Source: Microbacterium sp.
GTDB lineage: Bacteria > Actinomycetota > Actinomycetes > Actinomycetales > Microbacteriaceae
Assembly: GCA_031277885.1 (NCBI GenBank)
Contig: JAITLM010000193.1
Coordinates: 1-64,000 of the forward strand
Reading direction: 5' to 3'
Length of the DNA stretch: 64,000 bases
Shown: in pieces, positions 47,841 through 56,968 of the stretch
How positions within the stretch are numbered: the first letter of the stretch is position 1
Layout: each line of letters begins with the position of its first letter
Program-made: the position numbers and the translations under genes
The notes under the pieces: generated by a model
What the model was told of the DNA's origin: nothing
Seen by the model: the letters and a program-made list of their open reading frames with translations, nothing else
Database searches by the model: none

Positions 47841-49678
47841 GCGACCGTCCGGTGACGACGTGGCGCACGGTCCAGCGGATCGTGCTGCCCGACGACGCCG
47901 TCCCTCCCGGAACACGGGATCTCTACGTGAGAGCGGAGGGCGAGGTGGAGATCCTCGGCCGCACCTCGCTCCGGCTGGCTGCGAACGCGCGCGTGTCGTT
48001 CGGGACGTACTTCGGGGGGCTCCCGCGCGTCGCGTGGACCGAGACCGCTGTCGACCGCCTTCGGCTCTCGCTGCGCATCGACGGCGCAGTGCGGATCCGG
48101 GTGCTCGGAACGGACGCGGGCGGCACTGTGCGGGAACTCGCCGACAGGGTGGCATCCGGCGATTGGGCGTTCGATCTCCCGCTCGATGAGCGCTCCGCCG
48201 GATGGATCTGGTTCGAGGCCGAAGCGACGGAGTCGGCGATCCTCCACGACGCTCGCTGGTCGGCTCCGGAGCCGACCCGACCCGACGCGACCGTCTCGAT
48301 CGCGATCACGACCTTCAACCGTGCCGATGACTGTGTGTCCCTGATCGCCCGCCTGGCATCGGATCCCACGGTCAAGGACAGGATCCTGCAAGTGGTCGTT
48401 GCCGATCAGGGCACCCAGCGCATCCGCAGCCACCCCGGCTTCGCGGAGGCGGCCGCGTCGTGGGGGGACGAGCTCCGCGTCATCGAGCAGGACAACCTCG
48501 GCGGGTCGGGAGGATTCAGCCGAGGGATGCTGGAAGCCGGCCGCACCGCCGCGAGTCACGTGCTGCTGCTCGACGATGACGTGAACTTGGAGCCAGAATC
48601 CATCATGCGCATGCTCGCTCGCGTCGAGCACGCGCCGGACGAGCCGCTGATCGGGGCGCATATGCTGCGGCTCACGGAACCGACCCGGCTTCATTCCTGG
48701 GGCGAGAGACTCGACCGGCGTCGCTTCTGGTGGGAGCCGGTGCATCCTGAGCTCGCCGGTCTCGACCTCGCCGTGGCGGGGCCCGATCGTCTGCCGATTC
48801 TGAGCGAGCCGTGCCCTGTCGATTTCAACGGATGGTGGATGTGCCTCATCCCGGTCTCGGTGATCCAGACGGAAGGGGCGTCTCTTCCGCTGTTCATCAA
48901 GTGGGATGACGCTGAGTACGGACTGCGTGCCGCGGAGAACGGGCACGCGACGATCACGCTGCCCGGTGCGGCGCTCTGGCACGTGCCGTGGACGGCCAAA
49001 GATGACGGGCTCGACTGGCAGGCCTACTATCAGTTGCGCAATCGGCTCGTCGCCGCTCTGATCCACTCACCGCATCGTCGTGGCGGTTCGTTGCTGCGGG
49101 ACGTGCTGGCGCTCGATGTCAACCACGTGCTGTGCCTGCAGTACGGTTCCGCCGCGGTGCGGCGGCTCGCCATGCGCGATGTGCTCGGAGGGCCCGAGCA
49201 TCTCGTGCCCGGGCTTCGGAGCGCACCGGGAAGAGTCAGGTCCGTGCTCGCCGAAGAGGGGCAGACTCTGAAGAACCGTGACGGGCTGTCCGTCGCAGAG
49301 ACGGTGTCGCTGCCGGTTGCGCCCCGGGGCGCTGCGGCTTCCGCGGGACGACTTTTGCGCGTCCTTTCCCATCAGCTCCGCCGATCGCCGCGCGCGACGG
49401 AGCTGACTCCGGAGCGCACGCTGATCGTCCTCCGACGCGAGCACGGCAAGTGGTGGTCTCTCGGACTGGTCGATGAGGCGTTCCTGCAGAGTGCTGCCGG
49501 AGTCAGTGGATTTCTGCTCAGACGCGATCGGCGCGCAGCGGCGAGGCATCTCCTGGGAGCAGGCCGCGCCGTGCTCGAGTTGTGGTGGAAGTGGCCCGCG
49601 CTGGCGCGGCGCTACCGTGCTGACGCGCGATCGCTCTCGAGCGCCGAGACCTGGTCCTCCGTCTTCGACGACTCGTAG
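47837..49678 (+). CDS. GlfT2-like galactofuranosyltransferase (GT2)
   Basis: This 613-residue protein has the architecture of mycobacterial galactan polymerase GlfT2. An N-terminal beta-sandwich of about 150 residues is followed by a GT-A domain from about 155 (TVSIAITTFNRADDCV). Metal-binding DDD (246-248), the catalytic-base region KWDDAEYGLRA (D357-D358), and H382 in LWHVPW sit at nearly the spacing known for GlfT2. A helical C-terminal domain follows. With glf at 60412 it implies galactofuranose addition. ATG 47837 overlaps the upstream GT2 stop. Its 3' end overlaps the convergent DUF2142 gene by 67 bases. Confidence 0.9.
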   Translation: MSDRPVTTWRTVQRIVLPDDAVPPGTRDLYVRAEGEVEILGRTSLRLAANARVSFGTYFGGLPRVAWTETAVDRLRLSLRIDGAVRIRVLGTDAGGTVRELADRVASGDWAFDLPLDERSAGWIWFEAEATESAILHDARWSAPEPTRPDATVSIAITTFNRADDCVSLIARLASDPTVKDRILQVVVADQGTQRIRSHPGFAEAAASWGDELRVIEQDNLGGSGGFSRGMLEAGRTAASHVLLLDDDVNLEPESIMRMLARVEHAPDEPLIGAHMLRLTEPTRLHSWGERLDRRRFWWEPVHPELAGLDLAVAGPDRLPILSEPCPVDFNGWWMCLIPVSVIQTEGASLPLFIKWDDAEYGLRAAENGHATITLPGAALWHVPWTAKDDGLDWQAYYQLRNRLVAALIHSPHRRGGSLLRDVLALDVNHVLCLQYGSAAVRRLAMRDVLGGPEHLVPGLRSAPGRVRSVLAEEGQTLKNRDGLSVAETVSLPVAPRGAAASAGRLLRVLSHQLRRSPRATELTPERTLIVLRREHGKWWSLGLVDEAFLQSAAGVSGFLLRRDRRAAARHLLGAGRAVLELWWKWPALARRYRADARSLSSAETWSSVFDDS

Positions 49679-51198
49679 TCGGCGTCTGCCGCCGGGGCGG
49701 ACGACGCGCCGGCATCGGCAACCTCCGTCTCCGCTTCGTCGCCGTACTGACGGTTGGCACAGAGGAGTCCGGCGAGGAGCAGGGCGAACGCCACGGAGCC
49801 GATCAGCCACACTCCCATCGGAGACGGCGCCCATCCCCACCACCACTCGGCGTGCGAACCAGGATCCAGGCTCGTCTTGTCGAGACCGGTGGTGTAGCGC
49901 TGGATGTTGATGTGCAGGGAAACCGCATTGGTGAGCGCCAGAGCCGCAGCGGCGACGATCAGCGGCCAGCCGCGCCATAGGGTCGCGGCCCTCTCGCTCG
50001 CCGCGGACACGCCGAGGGCGATGATCATCAGCGGCATGATGTAGCGGGGCTGCACCCCTTCGCCGACGTGCGCGCCGGACTGCCACAGAATGTAGAACGG
50101 CACGAACCACATCGCGGCGAGCGCGGCGAGCGACGCCACGACACGACGGCGCGTTGCGCCGTGAAGGCCGGCGAGCAGCACGAAGCCGAAGACGGCGGAG
50201 CCGAGCACCCACACGACGGAGGGGACGCCGGTGTCGAACCATCCGAGCGGCCAGTAGCCGAAGATGCCGATCCACAGACTCGGGATGTCGAGCACGTTCC
50301 GGACGAGCTCCCCGCCGCTGAGGCGTGCGCCGTATCCGCCGAGTCCTCCTGTAGCGGCGCTGCTCTGCGTCGCGGAGAAGTACAGGGCAACGCTGATGAC
50401 GAGGATCGCCGCTCCACCGACGAGGGGAACGAGAAGGCCACGGCCACGGCGCAGACCGAGCCAGAGAGCGATCATCGCGCCGAAGACGGCGAAGAGAGCG
50501 GAGTCCGCCCTCGCGCCCGCGCCGAGCACGGCGGCCAACACGGCGAGCGATGTCAGGACGATCGATTGCCTTCGTGTCGGAGCGATCAGAGCACCGTACA
50601 ACGACACCCAAACGGTTGCGGCGGACAAGAGGGCCCAGGACGACGGATTCGTCGAGGCGAAGACGAACAACCCTAGAGGGACCGAGGCGGCGAGCACCGA
50701 GATGGTCAGTGCCGGCCGGAGGCGCCGGGGCAGGAACAGGAAGACCGCTGTGATGAGGCCGACGGCGATGACCGAGTTCGCGAGGCGCATCGCGATCACG
50801 GACGCCGCCACATCCTTGCTCGCAAAGACGGACATCGCGCCGTAGAAGACAGGCGGGTACAGATGGTCGACGTTCGCGCGCTTGACGAGTGCGAGTCCGG
50901 GAGCGTTCCCGTTCCAGCAGCTCCCGCTGACGTCGGCATGCTGTGCTGCGCAGATCGCTTGGGCGACCGGGGCCGGCACCATTCGCTCCACCGACCCGGT
51001 GGTTCCGCCGGGTTCCTCGCAGAGTCCTGGACGATCGCCGAGACCGCACCAGATGGAGGCGAGATGGAAGTCATCGTCGGGGCTCGACCCGACTGCGGAG
51101 CTGAACGACCATGAGAACAGCGTCAGCACCGCGAGAAGCGGGATGGCGATGACAGCGGCCAGGCGCACGGAACGGGAGCGGGAACGCGATGGGGACAC
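49612..51198 (-). CDS. DUF2142 family polytopic membrane protein (copy 2)
   Basis: This 528-residue paralogue of the protein at 33809 has the same opening helix and loop signature SSPDDDFHLASIWCG. FLPRRLRPALTISVL, NPSSWALL and a late GVQPRYIMPLM also match. About 12 hydrophobic segments are visible, and the C-terminal tail is Ala/Glu/Asp-rich. A GT-C-like role in glycan decoration is possible but unproven. The GTG at 51198 is preceded by TAGCAT with a 6-base spacer, indicating a leaderless transcript separate from the upstream rmd gene. Confidence 0.85.
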   Translation of the reverse strand: MSPSRSRSRSVRLAAVIAIPLLAVLTLFSWSFSSAVGSSPDDDFHLASIWCGLGDRPGLCEEPGGTTGSVERMVPAPVAQAICAAQHADVSGSCWNGNAPGLALVKRANVDHLYPPVFYGAMSVFASKDVAASVIAMRLANSVIAVGLITAVFLFLPRRLRPALTISVLAASVPLGLFVFASTNPSSWALLSAATVWVSLYGALIAPTRRQSIVLTSLAVLAAVLGAGARADSALFAVFGAMIALWLGLRRGRGLLVPLVGGAAILVISVALYFSATQSSAATGGLGGYGARLSGGELVRNVLDIPSLWIGIFGYWPLGWFDTGVPSVVWVLGSAVFGFVLLAGLHGATRRRVVASLAALAAMWFVPFYILWQSGAHVGEGVQPRYIMPLMIIALGVSAASERAATLWRGWPLIVAAAALALTNAVSLHINIQRYTTGLDKTSLDPGSHAEWWWGWAPSPMGVWLIGSVAFALLLAGLLCANRQYGDEAETEVADAGASSAPAADADYESSKTEDQVSALESDRASAR

Positions 51199-51204
51199 GC
51201 GTCC

Positions 51205-51210
51205 ATGCTA
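51205..51210 (-). promoter_or_regulatory. -10 element for leaderless DUF2142 transcript
   Basis: TAGCAT on the minus strand ends 6 bases before GTG 51198. Confidence 0.45.
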
Positions 51211-51217
51211 CCGATGT

Positions 51218-51242
51218 CGTCTGAAGGCCCTGCCTTCAGACG
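51218..51242 (-). terminator. Hairpin downstream of the gmd-rmd operon
   Basis: An 11-bp perfect stem (51218-51228 with 51232-51242) and a 3-base loop lie about 73 bases after the rmd stop and just upstream of the DUF2142 promoter. This suits transcription termination between the two minus-strand units. There is no U tract. Confidence 0.6.
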
Positions 51243-51314
51243 CGCGCGGGAGCCGCCACGGCAGGGACGACTCGGAGCCAGCACGTCGAGTCGCGAGCGG
51301 CGCTGGAGAGAGCG

Positions 51315-52250
51315 TCAGGCGGACTCGGTGTCCAGGCCCTTCACGAAGTCGGCAATGGCGGTCAGCGGTGTCCGCCGGGGTGACCATCCCAGCTCGTCGT
51401 GCAGACGTCGGCTGGAGCCGATGACCTCGGGAAGATCAGTGGGACGCCACCGATCCGGATCCGCCACGAGGGACGGGATGTCGCGGCCCATCGTTTCGCA
51501 CAAGAGCGCGAGGATCTCCGCTCCCGACAGGGAGCGCCCAGTGCTGACGTTGTAGGTGGTGTTTCGCAGAGTGGTGGCGTCGATGAGATCGAGATAGGCG
51601 TGGGCGATATCCCGCACATCCGTGTAGTCGCGCCTGGTGGTGAGGTTTCCGACGGCCAGAGGCGCGTCGGCGGGAAGCGCATCCAGCGCTGCGCGGAGGT
51701 CGGGGACGAGAAATCCCGGCGCCTGACCAGGACCGATGTGGTTGAAGGGCCTTGCGACGATGGCGTCGACGCCGCGCCGACGGTAGTAGTCGGCCTGCTG
51801 CTCGACGAGGATCTTGCTGACCGCGTACGGCGAACTCGCGGCGAGAGGGGAGTCCTCGGTGAGCGGCACGGCACCGCCTCCGGCGTACACGCCACCGGTG
51901 CTGACGACCACGACGCGGCCCCGGATCGCGCCGGCGATCGCGGCTTCCCCGACGGCGGTCATCATGGCGCTGTTCGCGGTGATGTAGCGCTGCGGATGCG
52001 CAAAGGAGGGACCGACGGCGGCGAGCCCCGCAAGATGGATCGCGGCATCGGCCGTCAGACCGTCAGGCCAGTCCTCTCGCAGATCGGCAATGTGCCAGGA
52101 CGTCAGACGCTCCCGTCCGGGCCACGACACGTCGGCGTGCATCACCGCGTGGACATCGTAGCCGCGATCGAGCGCGTCCGCGATGACGTGCCGTCCAACG
52201 AAACCCGAAGCGCCGGTGACGACGATCGAACGCTTCTGAACCGTCGTCAT
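51315..52250 (-). CDS. rmd: GDP-4-keto-6-deoxy-mannose reductase-like SDR (Rmd type)
   Basis: This 311-residue extended SDR has VVTGASGFVGRHV for NAD(P) binding, a catalytic region VVVVSTGGVYAGGG and SPYAVSKILVEQQ (Tyr-Lys). RPFNHIGPGQAPGFLVPDL is typical of Rmd, which reduces the Gmd product to GDP-rhamnose. GDP-fucose synthase and GDP-6-deoxytalose reductase are the alternatives. Its ATG overlaps the gmd stop, which strongly supports a two-step pathway. The stereochemistry of the product cannot be read from sequence. Confidence 0.8.
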   Translation of the reverse strand: MTTVQKRSIVVTGASGFVGRHVIADALDRGYDVHAVMHADVSWPGRERLTSWHIADLREDWPDGLTADAAIHLAGLAAVGPSFAHPQRYITANSAMMTAVGEAAIAGAIRGRVVVVSTGGVYAGGGAVPLTEDSPLAASSPYAVSKILVEQQADYYRRRGVDAIVARPFNHIGPGQAPGFLVPDLRAALDALPADAPLAVGNLTTRRDYTDVRDIAHAYLDLIDATTLRNTTYNVSTGRSLSGAEILALLCETMGRDIPSLVADPDRWRPTDLPEVIGSSRRLHDELGWSPRRTPLTAIADFVKGLDTESA

Positions 52251-53239
52251 CGGGCGTGGACGGCCTCGAGCGCGAGGTCGTTCCTCACCATAAGGGAGAC
52301 CAACCCCTCGAATGACGTCTCACGGCGCCAGCCGAGCACCCGCTCGGCCTTCTCCGGGTTGCCAAGCAGGATGTCGACCTCCGCAGGGCGCATGAAGGCC
52401 GGGTCCTGCACGACGTACGGGCGCCAGTCGTCGATCCCGACCTCGGCGAATGCGCCAGTGAGGAAGTCCTCGATCGAATGGGTCTCACCGGTCGCGAGCA
52501 CGAAGTCGTCAGGTTCGTCGTGCTGCAGCATCTGCCACATACCGCGGACGTAGTCGCCGGCATATCCCCAGTCGCGCTTCGGATACAGGTCACCGAGAAC
52601 GATCTTGTTCTGCAGCCCGAGCTTGATCCGGGCCACAGCCTGAGTGATCTTGCGAGTGACGAACTCGGGGCCTCGATGCTCTCCCTCATGGTTGAAGAGG
52701 ATGCCGCAGGAGACGAACATGCCGTAGCTCTCCCGGTAGTTCCGCGCGATCCAATGACCGTACAGCTTGGCCACACCGTACGGGCTGCGCGGGTGGAACA
52801 GGGAGTTCTCGTCGTAGCCGCTGCCGGGGCGGTTATAGTCGAGGCCGCCGAACATCTCCGACGTCGAGGCCTGGTAGACGCGCGTGGTCTCGGCGCGCCC
52901 CGTGACGCGCACCGCCTCCAGAATGTTCAGGACGCCCTTGCCCGTGACATCGGCGGTGAGGGAGGGGTTCTTGAACGAATAGCCGACGTGGCTGATGGCT
53001 CCGAGGTTGTACAGCTCCGTCGGGTCCGAGTCCTCGACGGCCCGCACAAGCGCGGCCGGATCGGTGAGGTCTCCCTCGAGCAGACGGACTGCGGGGAAGG
53101 CGGCCTCGAACGCCGTGCGCTTCGGATTGTTCTGACCGCGGATGAGGCCGTAGACCGTGTACCCGTTCTTGAGGAGCTGCTCGGCGAGATGATGCCCGTC
53201 CTGGCCAGTAATCCCTGTCACCAATGCGCGCTTGCTCAC
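52247..53239 (-). CDS. gmd: GDP-mannose 4,6-dehydratase
   Basis: This 330-residue extended SDR enzyme converts GDP-D-mannose to GDP-4-keto-6-deoxymannose. ALVTGITGQDGHHLAEQLL opens the fold; YNLGAISHVGYSF, YQASTSEMFGG and SPYGVAKLYGHW (Y154, K158) are characteristic. LFNHEGEHRGPEFVTRKI and LGDLYPKRDWGYAGDYV are typical of GMD. The frame is open far upstream, but a GGAGGAG Shine-Dalgarno 8 bases before GTG 53239 fixes the start. TAGTGT at 53325-53330 (minus strand) is a possible -10. Confidence 0.95.
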   Translation of the reverse strand: MSKRALVTGITGQDGHHLAEQLLKNGYTVYGLIRGQNNPKRTAFEAAFPAVRLLEGDLTDPAALVRAVEDSDPTELYNLGAISHVGYSFKNPSLTADVTGKGVLNILEAVRVTGRAETTRVYQASTSEMFGGLDYNRPGSGYDENSLFHPRSPYGVAKLYGHWIARNYRESYGMFVSCGILFNHEGEHRGPEFVTRKITQAVARIKLGLQNKIVLGDLYPKRDWGYAGDYVRGMWQMLQHDEPDDFVLATGETHSIEDFLTGAFAEVGIDDWRPYVVQDPAFMRPAEVDILLGNPEKAERVLGWRRETSFEGLVSLMVRNDLALEAVHAR

Positions 53240-53247
53240 GACTACTT

Positions 53248-53254
53248 CTCCTCC
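53248..53254 (-). promoter_or_regulatory. Shine-Dalgarno fixing the gmd start
   Basis: GGAGGAG on the minus strand lies 8 bases before GTG 53239. It excludes the roughly 270-codon open extension upstream. Confidence 0.75.
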
Positions 53255-53422
53255 GGGGTGATCCTGTGCGATGCGGGCGCAGTCGCCGACACGAGGCGTG
53301 TCGGGATCGCTCGACGCGCCCCACACACTACCAGCGGCGATTCCCGCGGATGCTGAGCCGGATCGGTGTCGGAACACGGTGGCGGCCCTGACGCTCGGCT
53401 CGGCCCGGGGAATCTGCCTCGA

Positions 53423-53428
53423 TAGACT
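53423..53428 (+). promoter_or_regulatory. -10 element for the GT2-DUF2304-flippase operon
   Basis: TAGACT ends 9 bases before ATG 53438, giving at most a few leader bases. The divergent gmd promoter lies about 95 bases away in the same 198-base gap. Confidence 0.45.
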
Positions 53429-53437
53429 GGCGACACT

Positions 53438-54175
53438 ATGACGCAGACTCCTGACACCGTTCTGGTGATCGTGCCGGCCTGGAACGAGGAGCGCAACGTC
53501 GGCAACACGGTGCGCGAGATCCTCGCCACCGGACGTGACTATCACGTCGCGGTGATCGACGACGGCTCGGTCGATGCCACCTCCCGCGTCGCCAGGGATG
53601 CGGGAGCCAAGGTCCTCACCTTGCCCTTCAACCTGGGTGTCGGGGGAGCCATGCGCACCGGATTCACGTACGCACAGCGCAAGGGCTATCGGCGAGCGAT
53701 CCAGGTCGATGCCGACGGACAGCATAATCCTGCAGACATCGAGCGAGTACTCGAGGGCCTCGCGGATGCGGACATCTCGATCGGAGCGCGATTCAGCGAG
53801 GTAGGGGACTACAAGGTCCGCGGACCCCGGCGATGGGCGATGGTCGTGCTCGCGGGGATCGTCTCGCGCGTCGCGCACACACGGCTCACCGACGTCACGA
53901 GCGGATTCCGGGCCGCGAACTCGCGGGCGATCGACCAGTATGTGCGCTACTACCCGGCCGAATATCTGGGGGACACCCTGGACTCCCTCGTCGTCGCGTG
54001 CCATGCCGGTCTTACGGTGACGCAGGTTCCTGTCGCAATGCGACCCCGTGTGCATGGCACGCCGAGCCAGGGGCCGATCGGCTCGACGATCTATCTCGCC
54101 CGATCCGTACTCGCCCTGGGACTCGCGCTGCTGCGACGTCCTCGCCCGCCCCGCCGTGCGGAGGAGACAGCATGA
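53438..54175 (+). CDS. Polyprenyl-phosphate glycosyltransferase-like GT2 (DPM1 type)
   Basis: This is a 245-residue GT-A enzyme. VLVIVPAWNEERNVGNTV, AVIDDGSVDAT, LPFNLGVGGAMRTG and QVDADGQHNP are characteristic of the dolichol/polyprenyl-phosphate glycosyltransferase group. Such enzymes build lipid-linked monosaccharides or transfer sugars to undecaprenyl carriers. The adjacent DUF2304 protein commonly accompanies this GT2 type. Its stop overlaps that gene's ATG. Confidence 0.88.
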   Translation: MTQTPDTVLVIVPAWNEERNVGNTVREILATGRDYHVAVIDDGSVDATSRVARDAGAKVLTLPFNLGVGGAMRTGFTYAQRKGYRRAIQVDADGQHNPADIERVLEGLADADISIGARFSEVGDYKVRGPRRWAMVVLAGIVSRVAHTRLTDVTSGFRAANSRAIDQYVRYYPAEYLGDTLDSLVVACHAGLTVTQVPVAMRPRVHGTPSQGPIGSTIYLARSVLALGLALLRRPRPPRRAEETA

Positions 54176-54570
54176 TCGCCATCACCGGAGTCGTCCTGGC
54201 GCTCGCGATGCTCGTGATCGTCACGACGTTGCTGCTGACCCGACGCCTACGGGAGAAGTACGCGGCGCTGTGGATCATCATCGGCCTAGGGATGTTGATC
54301 CTGGGGGCCTTCCCTGGTCTCCTTTTGGGGCTCACATCGGCATTCGGTGTGGTCCTGCCGGCGAACCTGCTTTTCGCCATGGCGATCCTTCTGCTTCTTG
54401 GCGTTGCGCTCCACCTGTCGTGGGAGCTCTCCCAGGCTGAGGATGAGATACGTCGCGCGGCGGAGGAGCTCGCGATCCTGCGCGCCGACCACGACGGCCT
54501 TGCCGGTCGCATCGAGGCGCTGGAGTCCGGCGAAAGCAAGTCCCCGGGTGTCTCGTCCGGCGATGACTGA
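54172..54570 (+). CDS. DUF2304 small membrane protein
   Basis: This 132-residue protein has three hydrophobic segments (about 1-20, 30-52, 58-78) followed by a charged coiled-coil-like tail with LSQAEDEIRRAAEELAIL. The size and layout match DUF2304, a family found next to DPM1-like glycosyltransferases and thought to be a membrane partner. ATG 54172 overlaps the GT2 stop (ATGA). It is followed by the flippase gene, overlapping by 8 bases. Confidence 0.85.
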   Translation: MIAITGVVLALAMLVIVTTLLLTRRLREKYAALWIIIGLGMLILGAFPGLLLGLTSAFGVVLPANLLFAMAILLLLGVALHLSWELSQAEDEIRRAAEELAILRADHDGLAGRIEALESGESKSPGVSSGDD

Positions 54571-55798
54571 CCAGGCACGGCCCGTCGGCGGCCTGAGGAC
54601 GGTCCTGCTCGCGACCGTCCTCGCCGGCGGGATCGGATACCTCATCCAGGCCGTCGTCCCGCCTCTGCTGGCAAAGGGCGACTACCTCGGTTTCACGACC
54701 TTCTGGTCTGCGACCTACCTCATCGTGTCGTGTCTCGCAGGGGTGCAGCAGGAACTCACCCGTGCTTCGCACTCGGGGCCGGACGGCAGCGGCTATCGCC
54801 TGTGGCGTGTGTTCGCCGTGGCCGTCGCGCTCATCGCCGCGGTGGCCGTCGCCGCGATCTTCACCGTGATCGGGCCTCGGATCTTCCCGTCCGACACCGT
54901 CTCGCTGGTGCTCGCCATTTCGGTCGCCGCCTTCGGATACAGTCTGATCGCGGCAGTGAGCGGGGCCCTGTACGGAATTCAGGACTGGCGTGGTGTGGGC
55001 GGCATGACCATCTCTGACTCGGTGATCCGGGCGGTAACCCTCGCGCTGGCCGTTCTGCTGGGCGGGAGCGCCACTCTGATGGGGTGGGCTGTCGCGGTGC
55101 CCTTCCTTATCGCCGTGCTTCTGATCTGGGTATGGCGTGGCAAGGGGATCTCCCGTCATCTTCAGCTCGATGTGGGAATGGCCCGGCTGTTCCGAAACAC
55201 TTCCGCGACGCTCCTCGCATCACTGGCGACCGGCGCTCTGATCAGCGGTCTGCCCCTGCTGCTGCGCGTGCTCGCACCGGATGCCGGGGAGGGCCTGCTT
55301 GCTTCGCTGGTCCTGGTCATCTCACTCACGCGTGCTCCGCTGGTCGTGCCGCTCGTCGCTCTGCAGGGCTATCTGCTCGTGCACTTCAGGGAGAGTCGGC
55401 GTCACGCCGCGGTCGTCCTGCGCTGGATCGGTGCCCTGCTTGTCGCGGTCGCCGTGCTGTCCGCGCTCTCCGCGTGGTTGGGACCGCTCATCCTGCACGC
55501 CATCTACCCCGGATTCGATCCTCTCCCCGGGACGGTCTTCGCCGCGATCGTCGCCAGCGCGGGGCTCACCGGAGTGCTCTGCGTCACGGGCCCCGCGTTG
55601 CTCGCCGCGAGCAGACATCGCTGGTATGTCGCGGGCTGGATGCTCAGCGCGCTCGGCACGGTCGTCCTCTTGTCCATCCCGGGCGACGCGCTGGCGCGCA
55701 TCCTGATCGCGCTGGTCTTCGCCCCGGTGGCGGGGGCTGTGGTGCACACGATAGGCCTCGCGCGCACGAAGACCACCGCGCCGAGCCACGTCGACTGA
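54563..55798 (+). CDS. Polysaccharide flippase-like membrane protein (MOP/Wzx-type)
   Basis: This 411-residue protein has about 12 hydrophobic segments. Features reminiscent of the MOP superfamily (Wzx) are an early FWSATYLIVSCLAGVQQELTR, and a middle SGALYGIQDWRGVGGMTISDSVIRA. Similar actinobacterial proteins are annotated as polysaccharide biosynthesis membrane proteins. It likely moves a lipid-linked sugar or short glycan, in parallel with the ABC exporter. It overlaps the DUF2304 gene by 8 bases and converges on a GT4 gene. Confidence 0.75.
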   Translation: MTDQARPVGGLRTVLLATVLAGGIGYLIQAVVPPLLAKGDYLGFTTFWSATYLIVSCLAGVQQELTRASHSGPDGSGYRLWRVFAVAVALIAAVAVAAIFTVIGPRIFPSDTVSLVLAISVAAFGYSLIAAVSGALYGIQDWRGVGGMTISDSVIRAVTLALAVLLGGSATLMGWAVAVPFLIAVLLIWVWRGKGISRHLQLDVGMARLFRNTSATLLASLATGALISGLPLLLRVLAPDAGEGLLASLVLVISLTRAPLVVPLVALQGYLLVHFRESRRHAAVVLRWIGALLVAVAVLSALSAWLGPLILHAIYPGFDPLPGTVFAAIVASAGLTGVLCVTGPALLAASRHRWYVAGWMLSALGTVVLLSIPGDALARILIALVFAPVAGAVVHTIGLARTKTTAPSHVD

Positions 55799-55799
55799 G

Positions 55800-55840
55800 G
55801 CACGGAGACTCGGTTGCGACCGACCCGGGGGTTTCCGTGC
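55800..55840. terminator. Hairpin between convergent flippase and GT4 genes
   Basis: GCACGGA (55800-55806) pairs with TCCGTGC (55834-55840), enclosing an inner TCGGT/ACCGA stem at 55810-55823. It sits in a 52-base gap between convergent genes and may terminate both. Confidence 0.45.
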
Positions 55841-55850
55841 GAGGCGTTCT

Positions 55851-56957
55851 CTAGGTACGCGAGAAATCGCGCAGTGCGGCTTCGAAGACGGCACGCGTCT
55901 CGCGCGCCGTGCGCTGCCAGGTGAACAGTTTCGCCTGCTCGAAGCCAGCGGCGACCATGTCGGCGACGAGCACCGGATCCGAGGAGATCCGCGCGAGCAG
56001 GTCTGCGATGGACTGATCATCCGACGGGTCGAAATAGCGTGCGGCGTCTCCGCCGACATAGCGGTGCACCTCGATGTCGCTGAGAAGCGCGGGGATCCCG
56101 GCAGCCATCGCTTCGATCGTCGGGAGCGAGAATCCTTCCGCGAATGAGGGGATCGCCAACGCGGTCGCTGTCGAATAGAGGTGCGCGATCTCGGCGTCGT
56201 TCACCCATCCTCGGAGGTCGATCCATCGTCCGACTTGGAGCTCGTCGACGAGCGGGGCCAGCGGGTCCTCTCCGCGGCCGCCCGTGATCACGATGCGCGG
56301 TCTCTCAGGTTCGGGCAAGAGCGCGACGGCGCGGATCAGCGCCCCCCAATTCTTGTGCGGCCGGCGGTTCCCCATCGCGAGGATCAGTGGTCCTTCGGTG
56401 CCGGCCAGCGTACGGTCGACGTTCTCGGGCGATTGACCGGCGAGAGGCGTGACATCGATGCGGTCGGCGGGGACGCCCAGATACTTCACGAGCTCGTTCT
56501 TCGATGTCGGGCTGATCGTGGCGATCCGGGTGGCATTGCGGGAGGTCTGCTTCTCCATCCACTTCACCGGCTCGGTGTACAGCGGCGTGGTCATCAGCTC
56601 CGGGTGGCTCCAATAGAGCATGTCATGCATCGTGACGACAGCGGGCATCTTCGTACGGCGCGGGCCGAGGGTCGCGGGGGAGTGCACGAGGTCCGCGCGT
56701 TCGCGCACCGCCGCGCGCGCCACCTGCGTGAGTTCGCCCCAGGCCCAGGCGAACCTGTTCTCGCCGCTGATCCCGGACTCCACAATCCTCCCGGGGAACC
56801 AGGACAGGTCTAGCTTCGCGCCCTCTTTCGAGATGAAGCCGACGTACTCCCAGTCGCCGGGCATGGTCCCGAGAGTGCGGTAGAGCTCCCTGGCATATGT
56901 CTCCATTCCACCTTTGGTGCCGGTGTAGGAGAGGAGATCGACGAGGACGCGGGGCAT
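55851..56957 (-). CDS. Family 4 glycosyltransferase
   Basis: This is a 368-residue GT-B enzyme. The N-terminal MPRVLVDLLSYTGTKGGMETYARELYR carries the acceptor-side GGMET motif. The donor domain has LAMGNRRPHKNW, VITGGRGEDP, LRGWVNDAEIAHLYSTATALAIPS and FAEGFSLPTIEAMAAG, the E-x7-E motif with both glutamates intact. These are features of retaining mannosyl/rhamnosyl-type transferases. The start at 56957 is the first that gives the family N terminus. It is 11 bases downstream of the acyltransferase gene. Confidence 0.92.
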   Translation of the reverse strand: MPRVLVDLLSYTGTKGGMETYARELYRTLGTMPGDWEYVGFISKEGAKLDLSWFPGRIVESGISGENRFAWAWGELTQVARAAVRERADLVHSPATLGPRRTKMPAVVTMHDMLYWSHPELMTTPLYTEPVKWMEKQTSRNATRIATISPTSKNELVKYLGVPADRIDVTPLAGQSPENVDRTLAGTEGPLILAMGNRRPHKNWGALIRAVALLPEPERPRIVITGGRGEDPLAPLVDELQVGRWIDLRGWVNDAEIAHLYSTATALAIPSFAEGFSLPTIEAMAAGIPALLSDIEVHRYVGGDAARYFDPSDDQSIADLLARISSDPVLVADMVAAGFEQAKLFTWQRTARETRAVFEAALRDFSRT

Positions 56958-56968
56958 CGGAGCAAGCC

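Noticed and set aside
53240..54055. N-terminal extension of gmd by about 270 codons
   Set aside because: It overlaps the well-supported GT2 gene in antisense, and a GGAGGAG Shine-Dalgarno fixes the gmd start at 53239.
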